This document shows positions 11,620-22,489 of a stretch of DNA of 64,000 nt, piece after piece. Under the pieces are notes generated by a model. That model did not search any database and had not been told where the DNA came from. It worked only from the letters and a program-made list of their open reading frames with translations. The DNA comes from Pomphorhynchus laevis. Taxonomy: Eukaryota; Acanthocephala; Palaeacanthocephala; Echinorhynchida; Pomphorhynchidae. Numbering within the stretch: position 1 is the stretch's first letter; the number at the start of each line of letters is the position of its first letter. The stretch is from assembly GCA_012934845.2 (NCBI GenBank), contig WNNJ02002059.1, positions 1 through 64,000 of the forward strand, written 5' to 3'. Position numbers and translations under genes: made by a program.

Positions 11620-12000
11620 AATTGAATAGAATTTATTTAGAGTGGCCTTTGTGGTAAATAAAACCATTTACAGGCCCACTATAAAAATTAACAGACAAGT
11701 TTACGTCCGATGAATGTTTGAACTTGTATGTAGAGTTATTGAATTGATTGCGGCAGAAAGTGTTATTTTAGTTCGTTTGCAAGAAGTATGGCGATCAAGG
11801 AAGTTTTGAAGTGTTTAAGCGACGTCAATGATTTTGTGTCTCGAGGAAGTTTGTTCCAAAGGCGTGGTGCAGCGATGGTGAACGCACGATATCCGTGATT
11901 ACCGTTGTGACGGGAAACGAAAAGCGAGTAGGAGCGATGACTTCTTAGGGAGAGACCAGTCGTCATATTGGATGCGCTATCAGGAAGATATAGATAAGGA
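11620..12000 (-). mobile_element. CR1/L2-like LINE, extreme 3' end
   Basis: The minus-strand frame 11966-11763 encodes 'YRAFTIAAPRLWNKLP' followed by 'SLKHFKTSLIAILL'. This is the hallmark C-terminus of CR1/L2/Jockey-group RT proteins (RAFSxAAPRLWNxLP ... SLxxFKxxLK). A short 3'UTR follows, ending near 11620 in an 8-9 base direct repeat (attctattc units), typical of CR1-like 3' termini rather than a poly-A tail. The copy is 5'-truncated, retaining roughly the last 70 codons. Confidence 0.75.
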
Positions 12001-12245
12001 GGGTTGTGCCGGAATTTAATTTGCCATGCAAGTGTGAATTTGATTTGCCATCCAGGTAGTTTTATTCTTAATAAAACTAATATTGATGATAAAATTATGC
12101 TATATGTGCATAAAACTTAAGATAAAAGATAAAACTTAATTCACTTATATAAAAATACTGCTTTATTTCTACTTTTTTAAATAATTATTTAATCCTAGTA
12201 ATCCTTCAATCATATTATATTAAATCATAATTATTAAATCATATT

Positions 12246-12390
12246 ATTGGAATCGAAAATTACATGAAGTCCAAAAAACCTAGGTTCATATGTATTGCTT
12301 TTAAGTGTACATTAAAACCACTTTCGGTTTATATGAATAAAATACTTAAAGTAATTAAAGCATGTGGATGTTTTAATGTGTGCATCCAAA
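12246..12390 (+). mobile_element. Penelope-type RT N-terminal fragment
   Basis: Reads 'KPRFICIAFKCTLKPLS' followed by 'MNKILKVIK', the 'PRFI..S.KC..KPLS..L' segment preceding the palm in this RT family. Related fragments lie at 13000-13090 and 13400-13740. The frame joins by chance to the downstream LINE fragment. Confidence 0.5.
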
Positions 12391-12945
12391 TGTACATCAG
12401 CATGTGGATGCGGAAATATCAGCGACGCATCGGACTTGTACGGTTTGGACTGTCAAAGCAGCAAATCCCGCCACACTCGACACTCCGAGTTGAAACACAT
12501 AATTCGAATGGCTTTGTCTTCAGCGTGGATACGTTCTCGATTAGAACCGGTAGGACTGTGTCGCAACGATGACAAGAGACCGGATGGAGGAACTTTGGTT
12601 CTTTGGAAGAACGAAAAAATACTAATTTGGGACGCTACCTTCATTAAACCTCTAGCGGCGAGTTACGAGGATAAAGCATTCATTCGGACCGGTGAGGTAG
12701 CCGCTTTCGCAGAATGCAAGAAGAAGGAAAAGTACAACGAGATCGATGATAGGATATTTACATTCGTTTCTGTAGTTGTTGAGTCTTTTGGTGTTTTGGG
12801 CAAGGAAACTTCGTATTTTATCGAAGAGATCGAAATATGATGTCCAAGATCACAGGTGAAATTCGATCAACGGCTTTCCTCAGGCAGCGATTAATCGTAG
12901 CGGTTCAGCGAGGCAATGGCGGTTGTATACTCGAGTGCCTAAGTG
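12390..12945 (+). mobile_element. RLE-type LINE C-terminus (second family)
   Basis: The frame ending at 12840 reads 'RHSELKHIIRMALSSAW', 'LEPVGLCRNDDKRPDGGTL' and 'LIWDATFIKPLAAS', then 'VVVESFGVLGKE'. R-PD followed about 13 residues later by D is the restriction-like endonuclease signature (PD...D) of R2-group LINEs. After a frameshift at about 12838 the next frame gives 'RSTAFLRQRLIVAVQRGN', the usual C-terminal end of this family. It shares the RH...D arrangement with the 1-1367 element but is a different family. 5'-truncated. A minus-strand sister copy is at 25190-25625. Confidence 0.7.
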
Positions 12946-12999
12946 ATCAATTGGTTACCGATTTTTTTGAAGGATGAAATTGCCCCAGTATTGAAGACT

Positions 13000-13740
13000 A
13001 CAATCATATAATTATATAATTAAAACACATTTCAAAAAATATTGTAGGGTAATCGAAATTAATACTGGTATAAAACACTATTTCCATATTAATAGAATAG
13101 ATATTTTTTCATGTCAAAAGAAAAATTCTTCACATGTTTAGATGTACAGTTCTGTATTATTATAATAATAAAACCAAGCTTTATAGCATTATAACTTAAA
13201 TTTTATATTTAATTTAACATTTTAATTTTATAATTTCATGACAAAAAAATATTATTTATAATTTAAACTGAATTTGTCTGTATAATTAAAGTAACACACA
13301 TTTATCAAGTTATTCATCCTGATATTCATATTACATTGGTTCACAATTAAAGTTTCGAAACAATTATTGCAAGTTATTGTTCTATAATGGATAAAAAGGG
13401 TATAAAGGTTAAATCAGATAATAAAACTATACCTATATTATATTGGAATCCAAAATTACATAAAAATCCAATAAAACCTAGGTTCATATTTCTGTCTATA
13501 TGAATAAAATACTGAAAGTAATTAAATCACACTTTAAAAATATTGCAAGGTAATCGAAATAAATACAGTTGTAAAACACTATTTCGGTATTAATTCTACA
13601 AAAGAAATTTTTAGAACAGACAAGGAATAAATTTTTAGAATATAAATACGTACGATTTTAGTACGCTTTATACAAATCTACATTCCAATTTAATATCAAA
13701 TTTATTAATCAAATGTTTTGCAACAATTGTTTTAATTTAT
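13000..13740 (+). mobile_element. Penelope-type RT fragments immediately upstream of a RasGEF exon
   Basis: 13400-13480 encodes 'YWNPKLHKNPIKPRFI' (the P-K-H-K ... RF motif). 13500-13600 covers the following helix, and 13650-13690 reads 'FSTLYTNLHSNLI', the first catalytic region of the same RT. 13000-13090 is a shorter duplicate of the middle part. Broken. The segment stops about 20 bases before the acceptor of the exon at 13760. Confidence 0.55.
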
Positions 13741-13759
13741 TTCGTTCTGATTATCACAG

Positions 13760-14146
13760 CTTCATCCTATTGAACTGGCAAGGCAGATTACATTATTAGA
13801 ATGGTCAATATTTCGACGAATAAGTATAGAAGAGCTATTGAACAAGAACTGGCAGCGAAAAGACAAGGAAACTGTTGCACCAAACATATTTCAAATGACA
13901 AAACTATGGAACAAGGTATATTTGACTGATGCTCTTAATCATCAATTATATATTTTCAAGTTATCCTTCTGGGTAAGAAAGGAAATAATAGATGCACCGT
14001 CAATAAACGAACGAGCTGCTGTAATCACTCGTTTCCTTGAAATTGCTCAAGTGTGTCTTTCCTTAAACAACTTCTCTGGATTATTCGCTATCACATCAGG
14101 AGGACTAGGGTTCTCCGCCATTCGCGATCTCACCGATACATGGAAA
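13760..14146 (+). CDS. Sos: Son-of-sevenless-type RasGEF, first two catalytic-domain exons
   Basis: Exons 13760-13915 and 13961-14146, separated by a 45-nt GT-AG intron, encode the first half of the CDC25 homology domain. It begins 'LHPIELARQITLLEW' and includes 'NKNWQRKDKETVAPN' and 'SLNNFSGLFAI', the last equivalent to the SOS Ras-contacting 'ELNNFNGVLEV' segment. The domain catalyses GDP/GTP exchange on Ras at the membrane. The protein aligns with human SOS1 RasGEF almost without gaps, while sequence identity looks modest. All junctions are phase 0. The first intron is preceded by transposon debris. A generic RasGEF other than SOS is possible, but the flanking linker and the C-terminus favour SOS. 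Confidence 0.88.
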
Positions 14147-15106
14147 GTTAGTCAAATTTGATTTATTAAATTTCATGTTTTAATTTGTGATTAGAAAGCA
14201 TTAAAATTATTGTGAGTTTTAATTTTTGAATGTCTATTTTGTGGATTGTAAATAACTTGATAGTGTGCATCATACAAGACTGAAGACGGCTATACATTTT
14301 TCCGAACAATTTTAATAAATTTTAATCTTTAAAATCTTGGTATCTTGTTATAAATTTTTGTATGTGAATATTATATGTATATAATTCTGAGTTGTTAATC
14401 ATAGTTAAGGATTCATTTGAAAACCCCGACGTTTTACGTATTTGACACTTTTCCAACATTTGTTATGCATTCTTTGTATTGCTAAATGCATTGAGTAACA
14501 ATTGGAAATTGAAGATACACGATGCAAAACATGTATGTCTATATCGTAAACGAAATCTTAAATAGCAATATCAACAAACCGAGGGTAAAAGAATTCAACA
14601 ATTGTAAGATCAGGATTGTGAAATACGTTGGAACCTGTCAGAAAGATGGTAGCGGTAAACAGTTGAACTTTCCTTCGCAAGACGAATCAACTTACGACGT
14701 TCACAATAAAAAAAATATAAAGGAAAGGTCGGTTGCATAAAGCATATACTTTATCACAAAAATGATGAATATATAAAATATTTTACGAAGACGGCTTCGT
14801 ATGTATACGAAGAAAAGATACTAAACCGAACAGATAATGATAGGGTATATCTTCAATTAAATAGTCTAAATTAAAAGACATATTTCAGATCGCATGAAGT
14901 GACATGATACTGTTTTATTGATTTCTTACGTTTCTAGACTGCCATTTTTAGACTAATTGTGTTCGTGCTATTTATAGACTTGAAAGGCGGTTAAAGCGGC
15001 GAAAGTTGGTTTTAAATAACAATGCTGATATTGCGTTTTTAGGGTTTTTGTGCTAAATTATTCACTAAATAGCGATATTTCAAAATTATATAGATCACCG
15101 TTTTCA

Positions 15107-15179
15107 ACGAATCCTATCGAACGATAGGATTCGTACGATCGTAGATAGTCATCTACGATCTAGTCATCGTAGATGACTA
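15107..15179. repeat. Cluster of perfect palindromes
   Basis: 'acgaatcctatcg' pairs with 'cgataggattcgt' two bases later. 'gatcgtagat' pairs with 'atctacgatc'. 'tagtcatc' pairs with 'gatgacta'. The three hairpins are contiguous; no ORF. Confidence 0.5.
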
Positions 15180-16030
15180 GGTCTTTATCACATGCACAAT
15201 ATTTAAATAGCTGTATACATCTATTCTGAAGGCATATCATTAAGTTGTCATAACATTAAGACAACTCGATGTTAAGGTCCCGAAAGAAGAATTTCTGACA
15301 ATCGAGGTGATAAATAACAGAAATATATGCAAAAATAAAATTCTTTTTGCAATTTAGGATGAAGAGTGAGCCATGAATATGGAGTGATCAAAATTTGTTC
15401 AGTTATCTAGGCATCAAAATGAGGTTATGTCTTTAGGATAAAATTTTGCAGACGCTGCAGTGTCGACATATACAGATTGGGAAACAGTCTCAAACATTAC
15501 ACGAAATATATTGTCTCGGGCATACATAATATTAAAAACATAAGGCATGATAACATGCTGGTCAGAAACTGTTAGCTAAATACATCCCAATTGAGCTCGT
15601 TCTTCCAACATCAAATATAACGCCACATTTATACAACTCGTTGACAAGTCTAAAACGGAGAAATTATATCGTTATACAGAAGATGATAAAATTTATCGAC
15701 CAGTAGTATGGAATTTAAAATAATAGATAATCGTATGAGGCAGCTTTGCTAATCTGTGTATGAAACAACTTGTTTTGAACAACCATAACATACAAACCGT
15801 TTGATTGTTGATCATATAGATAGCTGCATAGCAAAGAAAGTATTAAATCCCGAAAAGGACGACAGACTTAAACAAAAGCGATCAATATTTAAAACTGTTT
15901 ATTTGATATTAAAAATTCATAAGTCAGAGAGTTCATACTTAAGAAAGCCAAACATTAACAGATCATATTGCTAGATGGCTATATGAATGCCCTAAACTAT
16001 TCCTATAGTTGGCCGCTGTCCAGATTGACT

Positions 16031-16560
16031 TCAGCACAAGTTTAATTCAACGTTTAGTGGTTGATCGGTTTTATGGCCAGATGAATCAATTTTTGTCATA
16101 ACTGATTTACAGAGGTTACATACAAATATCCCTACATAAGGAACGCTATCAGTTATATCACAATTAATAAATGTTTCAAAATGTGATGGAACATTAATTC
16201 GTTTTGAAATCTTAAAAAGCAATGAACTGCAATGGGTACACCGTTCACATCAACTGTTGCTGCCATCTGCATTTATATGAAAGAAAAGTCATTGTTAAAT
16301 CGAGGGTGGACTCGATTCCTGCCTTTTTATAGGTAAAATGATTACAACTTTTGACTTTCCCGATAGCAAAGATTCAACAGAAATATTCAAGAATTAAATA
16401 AACATGGATAAATATTGAATTAGGTACAGTTTCAATAAGTTCTGAAGATTTAAAAACGAATTTTCATTTTTCATCAACATTCGCAACATCCATTAACTGT
16501 GATATAACTGATATCGCGACTTTTCTATGGATATTTGTATATAAACTCTATGTATAACGA
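16031..16560. repeat. Inverted pair of a degraded Cys-containing coding segment
   Basis: The minus-strand segment 16205-16080 ('FINCDITDSVPYVGIFVC', then C-x2-C) reappears on the plus strand at 16450-16560 ('NCDITDIATFLW' and 'IFVYKLY'). About 250 bases separate the arms. The source family is not recognised; viral-like or cellular zinc-binding protein origins are both open. Confidence 0.4.
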
Positions 16561-17457
16561 CGTTTCTGCGTTTCAAGAAACAGAAATTATGTTTGCTAGA
16601 AATTACAGAGTCCAAAAATGTGAGAAATCAACAAAACAGTACCAAGTCACATCTGACATCTGAAATATCTAAAATATAATATAAAAAGAAAATGTAACTG
16701 CAATAGTAATGGTGCATGGCCAAATAGTAATGATACAAATGTGATGGCCAAATGTAAATTATGTGAAAAACAATGCATTAAAGATTCAGAAATTCGCTTA
16801 AGCTTTTGAGGCTAAACAATCCAGAGAATGAGATAAAAAATTAGGTTGTATCCAAAATGCCGCGATTCTTTTAACTTAAAAAATATCTAAATTATAATAA
16901 AAATCCGGGATATAATTACATTATTTTCAATCAGACGTTAATAATGAAAAAGCTAGAATACAAAGTGAAATGTGGTTGATTTTACAAATTATGGCTGATA
17001 ATACTTACAGTTAAACATATACCATATCTATAACAAAAAATCACAGTTGCATTCTTTCCGATCGAAAAGTTACTTATCGGTTTAAGTGCAACGGTAAATT
17101 TAAAAAGAAAATACGAGAATATATTTTAAAAAGCGCCTATAAGCTGAAGCGTTAACGTATTATTTCGATAATATAAGTCATAATAATGTATAATAAACAT
17201 ATTAAACATAATATGTTTAATATATTAAACATATATTAATTGATAATAGTCATGATAATGTAGTCATATTTGATAATATGACTACATTTTTTATTGTAGA
17301 CTTAATTTAATTGTATATAAATAAAGATTTATTGACTTAATTGAATTTCAATGAAATTAAGTATACATAATTGACTTTATATTAGTTAAGGTAAAAAAAT
17401 ATTTGTTATTCTTCCAAATAATTTTATAAATGAAATTTTATTTTGTTGTTAATTTAG

Positions 17458-17809
17458 AAATTACCTATTCAATCACTTGAAATCCTTGATACATTCGAAT
17501 CATTTTACGACAATGGTCACTATCGACCGTATGTGGAGCATTTGCATTCAGTTAGTCCTCCATGTGTTCCATTTTTACGTAATTTTGATTAACTTCAACA
17601 AAATTCTTATATTTTCTTCGTTAGCTGATTATTTAAGCAAGGTTCTTAAGATTGGAGATGGGAATCCTGATTATTGCTATGACAATCAGAAATCAACGGA
17701 ACATCGTTTAATTAATGTATCCAAACATCTACGATTTTATGCTCTTGTCAAGGATCTGCAAATCTTTCAGTCAACCCCTTACAATCTTGCTCCTCATCCG
17801 GATATTCAG
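17458..17809 (+). CDS. Sos: Son-of-sevenless-type RasGEF, second half of catalytic domain
   Basis: Exons 17458-17578 and 17625-17809 (46-nt intron, phase 1) encode 'KLPIQSLEILDTFES', then 'VSPPCVPFLPDYLSKVLKI' and 'DGNPDY', 'LINVSKHLRFYALVKDLQIF' and 'PYNLAPHPDIQ'. These match the invariant RasGEF elements PPCVPF, GNP, LINFSKR and Q-x2-PY. In SOS the helical hairpin that pries open the Ras switch lies just before 'PPCVPF'. The arginine-rich SKRRK of most RasGEFs is here 'SKHLR'. The 3' end of the second exon plus its splice donor is duplicated 359 bases downstream in the intron (18130 onward). Confidence 0.9.
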
Positions 17810-18420
17810 GTGATTCGATATTCTATTTGCAACTTTTTATATTCCCTAATTTGCATTTATTATGCAATAAATGCAAAGATGCATAAACGCACAGTGAGCT
17901 ATATATTTACGGTTCCTAAAAAATCAATTTTGTTATTTTTAAAATCATTAAAAAACTAAAATATGAAATAGTCTTTTTATTTGACTAAAAATAGTCTTTT
18001 TTCCAGAAGCATCTGGTAGTTTAATCACCAATGTAATTAATTAATTATAATTAATTAATTATTAATTATAATTAATTAATTATAACAATTGTATATCGTC
18101 GAGCCTGATAGTCTAACGTCTCGATTCGTATCTAGCCAACCCCTTACAGTTGACCCCTTATCCGGATATTCAGGTGATTCGATATTCTATTTACAACTTT
18201 TTTGTTAAAGTTGTTGTGGTTATATTCCCTAAATTTTATTTAATTATTGTTAATTAAAAAGCTAAAATATAAAAATAGAGTCTTTATATATTTTATAATT
18301 AAAGAATCATTAATTTTATTAAAATCCAGGAGCATCTGGTAATTTAACTAAATATCTACGAAATTATAACAATTGTATATCGTCGAGCCTAATAGTCTAA
18401 CGTTACGATTCGTATCTAGC
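17771..18420 (+). repeat. Tandem duplication including an exon end and splice donor
   Basis: Unit 1 (17771-18129) and unit 2 (18130-18420) both begin 'aaccccttaca' and end 'cgattcgtatctagcc'. Each contains 'tccggatattcaggtgattc', that is, the last codons of the RasGEF exon and its GT donor. They share 'gtatatcgtcgagcct' near the right end. Unit 2 has diverged (for example 'ttgacccctta' for 'cttgctcctca') and has no upstream acceptor, so it is a decoy exon tail rather than a used exon. Confidence 0.75.
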
Positions 18421-18637
18421 CCGGCGAGTTGTAATTACACGTGAAAAATTAATTTAATTGAATAAAATGGCAGTTTATACCGACATAAAGCTTGGATCAT
18501 CAAAATACTTGTGATAAATTCTTTTTATAACGAAGTACTTCGCAGTTCTACGAGATTAGTAACTCATTTTAGTTATGAACTCCTTCTTGTTATTTACTTC
18601 ATCATTATGATTTGTTTTAGTAATTTATTTGTTTAAG

Positions 18638-18884
18638 GACTATATATTGAAATTGGACCCTTTGCAAGGTCATACAGTTGATTCGTTCGAGGATTATCTT
18701 TATTCGAGAAAAGTTGAAATTATGAGGAAACCATTGGTTGAAGGCAGCAAAGAAGAGGTTAGCAACTAAGAACCTTATTGTAATTGAATGTAAATTAAGC
18801 TTCTAGAATGAAACAGGTCTGTCAGTTCCAAGTCATTATCTGATTTCACCTGGAATAAAGCCTAGCGTCCGTAAAACCTTATAA
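18638..18884 (+). CDS. Sos: Son-of-sevenless-type RasGEF, C-terminal exons
   Basis: Exon 18638-18757 reads 'DYILKLDPLQGHTVDSFEDY', then 'LYSRKVEIMRKP'. It aligns with SOS 'FFENLNPMG...FTDYLFNKSLEIEPR'. After a 49-nt intron (18758-18806) exon 18807-18884 gives 'HYLISPGIKPSVRKTL' and a TAA at 18882-18884. SOS has '...YPLKSPGVRPS' at the same place, where the conserved core ends. The usual proline-rich tail that binds Grb2 SH3 domains is absent unless further exons splice in from the GTAAAA at 18871. In unspliced reading the first exon would stop at TAA 18767. Confidence 0.85.
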
Positions 18885-18920
18885 TATGTTAATACATTAG
18901 TGTCTGTAAATATTGTTCTC

Positions 18921-18926
18921 AATAAA
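18921..18926 (+). terminator. Poly-A signal of the RasGEF gene
   Basis: AATAAA 37 bases after the stop codon, followed by a T-rich stretch; consistent with a very short 3'UTR. Confidence 0.5.
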
Positions 18927-18929
18927 TTT

Positions 18930-20290
18930 TGTTAATTTCATTCATCCAATAAAAATATTTTATGATATTTTTGTAATTAACAATATTTTAATTAAGATTT
19001 ATGAATATTGATTTTGAAATTTGTAAAATTATTAACAAACTTTAAAATATATAAAAATATACACTGTATTAAATAGCTTTAATTAAGTTTTTACGCTTAC
19101 TTAATAAAATTAAAGATTAAATAAAATATTTAAATAATGTCATTATATTATTTAATAAAATAATATAATGTATTTAATTAAAATGTATTTAATTATATCA
19201 TATTTAACCAGAATCTTAAATACTTGTGAATACCGAGAACCGAGATGGATGGTAGCATCCTTAATTATAATTTCATTTTTGTATGTGAAATTACATATTT
19301 TATGCTTTCTATGTTGGCTTAAAGTGTGAATCGCATTATTTTAGAGTTGTTCATATTAGAAATATTAATTAATTATTAAAGTTATTCAAGTTATTAAAAT
19401 TGAATTAATAATTTCAATGCATTATTACGTTCCAATAATAAAGATATAAATATATATAATATATATTATATAATATATAAATATTATATCTTTATATAAT
19501 AAATTATATAATAAAGATATTTGTAATTTTAATATTTGATTTATTCGATAATTGTTATTTAATACTGTTATATTCTTTTCACCAGTATATTCGATACTAG
19601 TGCATTCTTTTGTATTTTACAACATGAGCTAAGGAATAGGGAAATAATTCTCAAATTTGCTGAACTACAAAAAATTTGTAGCTTAAATTTTGTAGCCCAC
19701 ATTTTGTTAAAAAATATCAAAGATTTATGAAAATGTGATTTTAAAAGATGATGTTATGCTTTGGATTATAGAAATGAAGTGGAAAAAATGCTAACACAAG
19801 TGTTATGATTATTTAATGTATAAAAAATTATATACCTTTAGAAATACTCATTTGATTGAGGAATATCTATGCGTATGCAGATTAATCTAGGTACTATCAC
19901 GCAAAATGTCAACATCGTTGACTGTGCTACTTTGATTACATTTAGCAAAATGGCATTTGATTTTTACAATGCATTATAACCTATATTTTAACATAATAGA
20001 TGTTGAATAATCCCCATAACTTGATTACTTTTACTTTTGCTATTCACAAAACATCCTTTTCTAAAAGATGACGGTAAAATTAACTACGTGAAATCTAAGC
20101 AAATGTTACATGTAAAAAATTATGATCTGTTATTATGTAAGTCAGTCGTACATACCTATTATGGTATGTAAGAAATGCATACCTACGATATGTACTTCTT
20201 GGCTTCCCTGTCAGAAAAAATGAGTTCCAGAATTATTTGCTGAATGCATGACCAATATCCACTGTAAGAATAAGGTCCGGATCAGAATGT
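18930..20290. other. AT-rich intergenic stretch
   Basis: No coding, RNA or mobile-element signal recognised. Simple (TA)n-like tracts at 19448-19510. Confidence 0.4.
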
Positions 20291-20299
20291 ACAACTCTC

Positions 20300-21190
20300 A
20301 AGAAGTTTCAAGATCACAATAAGAGTTTTGCCCGGATCTTCATTTACTCATCTTCTCCTTATAATCGTTTTGAATTAAGTGACGAAATCGATAGGAAATA
20401 AAGTCCAAACGAAAATAATCTATGCGGATGACATAGTACTCGTTGCAGAGAAATTAGAAGTCCAAACAAAGTATAAGGATTTGAAGTATACACTAGAAAA
20501 CATTTAGACTTAAAGTGAATGCATTAATGATGATGGTAATGCAACTGCGAGTTAAAACGGCTACATCACTACATCCAGCAGGGATCGACTATTTGCAAGC
20601 AAATAGTTAGGGTCAACGCTATTAGATGTGTATGTTGCAATGATGCTGTTCGAAAATGTTTCGGGTTCAATTTCGGGATTAAATGTTTAAGTTTCATAAA
20701 CAATAATTGAAAATGAAAGGCAAACTCATAATTCAAAAGTCGTTATGTTGTTCAAGATATAACTACAAACAACAAACGACCATTTGAAAGCGGAAATCAA
20801 AATCAAGTATATTCATCTTAAAGATGACAGTATCGAGAAAGTTAGCTCATTGTCTTACATCGTAAAAATGATTGACTGTCATGCAGTAGCTATCACGTTA
20901 TTGAGAGTATACAAAAACAGCTTAAAAAACAGATACGAGAAATATTAGTGGCTTTTGCAAATGATAATTTTCACTTAAAACGAAAGGGGGCTGTCTACGT
21001 TTCTCATTCACAGTACAATACTGTTTAAATCGGTAACCTGATAGCTAAAAATGATGATGCTAGGACACTAGTCGGTGCGATAGCGAGAATGATGCGCTTC
21101 GTCTGCAGTATCTCTCCGATAAACCACTTTAAAACGATAGTTATTGAGGTAAATGATGATTTCGGGAATAAGCTTTATCTTGGAAAGAAA
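20300..21190 (+). mobile_element. Degraded RTE/CR1-type LINE reverse transcriptase
   Basis: Frames encode 'VLPGSSFTHLL' (position of motif GxxQGxxLSPLL), then 'KIIYADDIVLVAEKLE' (catalytic YADD at about 20430). Later come 'HLKDDSIEKVSSLTYI' (the 'V..F.YLG' region) and 'AIARMMRFVCSISPINH' (equivalent to 'RMLRWMCGVTR.D'). The order is that of the common endonuclease-reverse transcriptase LINEs. Many frameshifts and stops; 5' part missing. A related C-terminus is at 49915-50560. Confidence 0.65.
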
Positions 21191-21369
21191 CACACTTAGG
21201 TAGTATTTTATATAAAGGTACACGAGGATGACTGAGGGTACACTGCATATCCGCTCATGTTATAGCAAGTTGTCGACTTTAAAATGGTGAAAAGTATGTT
21301 TTCCTTGTTATGACAATTAGTCTTCAAATATCGTGTATACAAATAAACATATCAAGTAGACCGTGAACA

Positions 21370-21600
21370 GAATTTTTATTGAACTCGAATGTTCGATAAA
21401 TAACGGCTATTTTTTATTCTGATGTTGATAGCAGTTAGCTATCGAAAATTTGATTTCAATAAAAATTTATTCACTTTTATCCTTTGATCAGTTAATAATT
21501 TTTATAAGTGAACAACAAATTTATAAAATAAATTGTTAATTGTTTTGTTCAAAAACATTAGTTAGACGAAGCCAGCATCCACTATATTAAAGAAATAAAT
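21370..21600. repeat. Hairpin-type repeat fragment
   Basis: 'gatagcagttagctatcgaaaatttgatttcaataaaaa'-like sequence with complementary 'tttttattgaactcgaatg' upstream. It resembles 3085-3180 and shares the 'agcagttagctat' core with the hairpin at 45621-45767. Confidence 0.4.
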
Positions 21601-21695
21601 GTGTAAATGTTAAAATTTAGACATATTTTTGTTGAACACATCTTAATGACACAATTTGATTACATGATTAGATTGTTTTGATGCTTTAATAATCA

Positions 21696-22483
21696 AATCA
21701 GCTAACTGTGTCTACGTATTTAATATAATTATAAAATAAACAAAACATAATAATGCTAAATCAAAATTTAATAATTAAATAATAAAATTAATAATTGTTT
21801 TTAGATTTTCTATAATTTAAATCAAGTTGAAAAAATGAAATTTAAAATAAACGTCAATTTTATGAATTGACTAATAATAACATGTCAGTAGAACAAATCA
21901 AATCAGCTAACTGAGTCTACGTATTTAATATAATGATAAAATAAACAAAACATACTAATGCTAAATCAAAATTTAATAATTAAATAATAGGAAAGAAATA
22001 TTAAAGAAATAAATGTGTAGATATATTTTTGTTGAACACATCTTGATGACACAATTTATTTGATTACATGATTCGATTGTTTTGATGTTTTTATAATTTT
22101 GATATTTTCAATCTTTTGATATAAATTTACAAGTGCATTATTGGCATATAAAATATTATTGAATCTTTAATGTTCAAAAGAACGATTTACAGCTTATTTA
22201 ATTTAACTGCTAAAATGAAATTCTGTAGATTTTAATAATGCTTTCTTAGTTCTTTTTAATTAAGCTTTCTACTGCTTTTCTATAGCTTTTTTTACAAATC
22301 TAGAGAACAAATTGGTCTTTCATGACCAATTGTTTAGTTTTTTCAAGCGAAGAATGAACTATTTTCTTCGTTTTTCTTGGTAACATACAGTATGAAATTG
22401 AAATGTCCTGCTACTAAGGTAAATTTTCGAAATTTAATTTTCCAGTAGAAAAAGGATTACGTAATTTCAGAGTTAAACCATCT
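21696..22483. repeat. Copy 1 of a 0.79-kb duplicated block
   Basis: Near-identical to 52311-53098 in the same orientation and of the same length. It contains two copies of a unit starting 'aaatcagctaactg' (21696 and 21900) and the motif 'tgaacacatcttgatgacac'. No ORF. Confidence 0.85.
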
Positions 22484-22489
22484 AAAAGA

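Larger units (their letters stand above)
14147..17457 (+). other. Long RasGEF intron with decayed repeats
   Basis: GTTAGT at 14147 to TTTAG at 17453-17457. A 72-codon frame at 14522-14740 lacks recognisable features. 15107-15179 has short perfect palindromes. 15280-17050 has broken coding-like stretches of unknown origin, including a C-x2-C segment on the minus strand (16031-16222, 'GIFVCNLCKSV') and a diverged inverted copy of the same segment on the plus strand (16450-16560). Confidence 0.45.

Noticed and set aside
14522-14740. 72-codon frame in a RasGEF intron
   Set aside because: No splice-compatible role and the SOS alignment is continuous across the intron without it.
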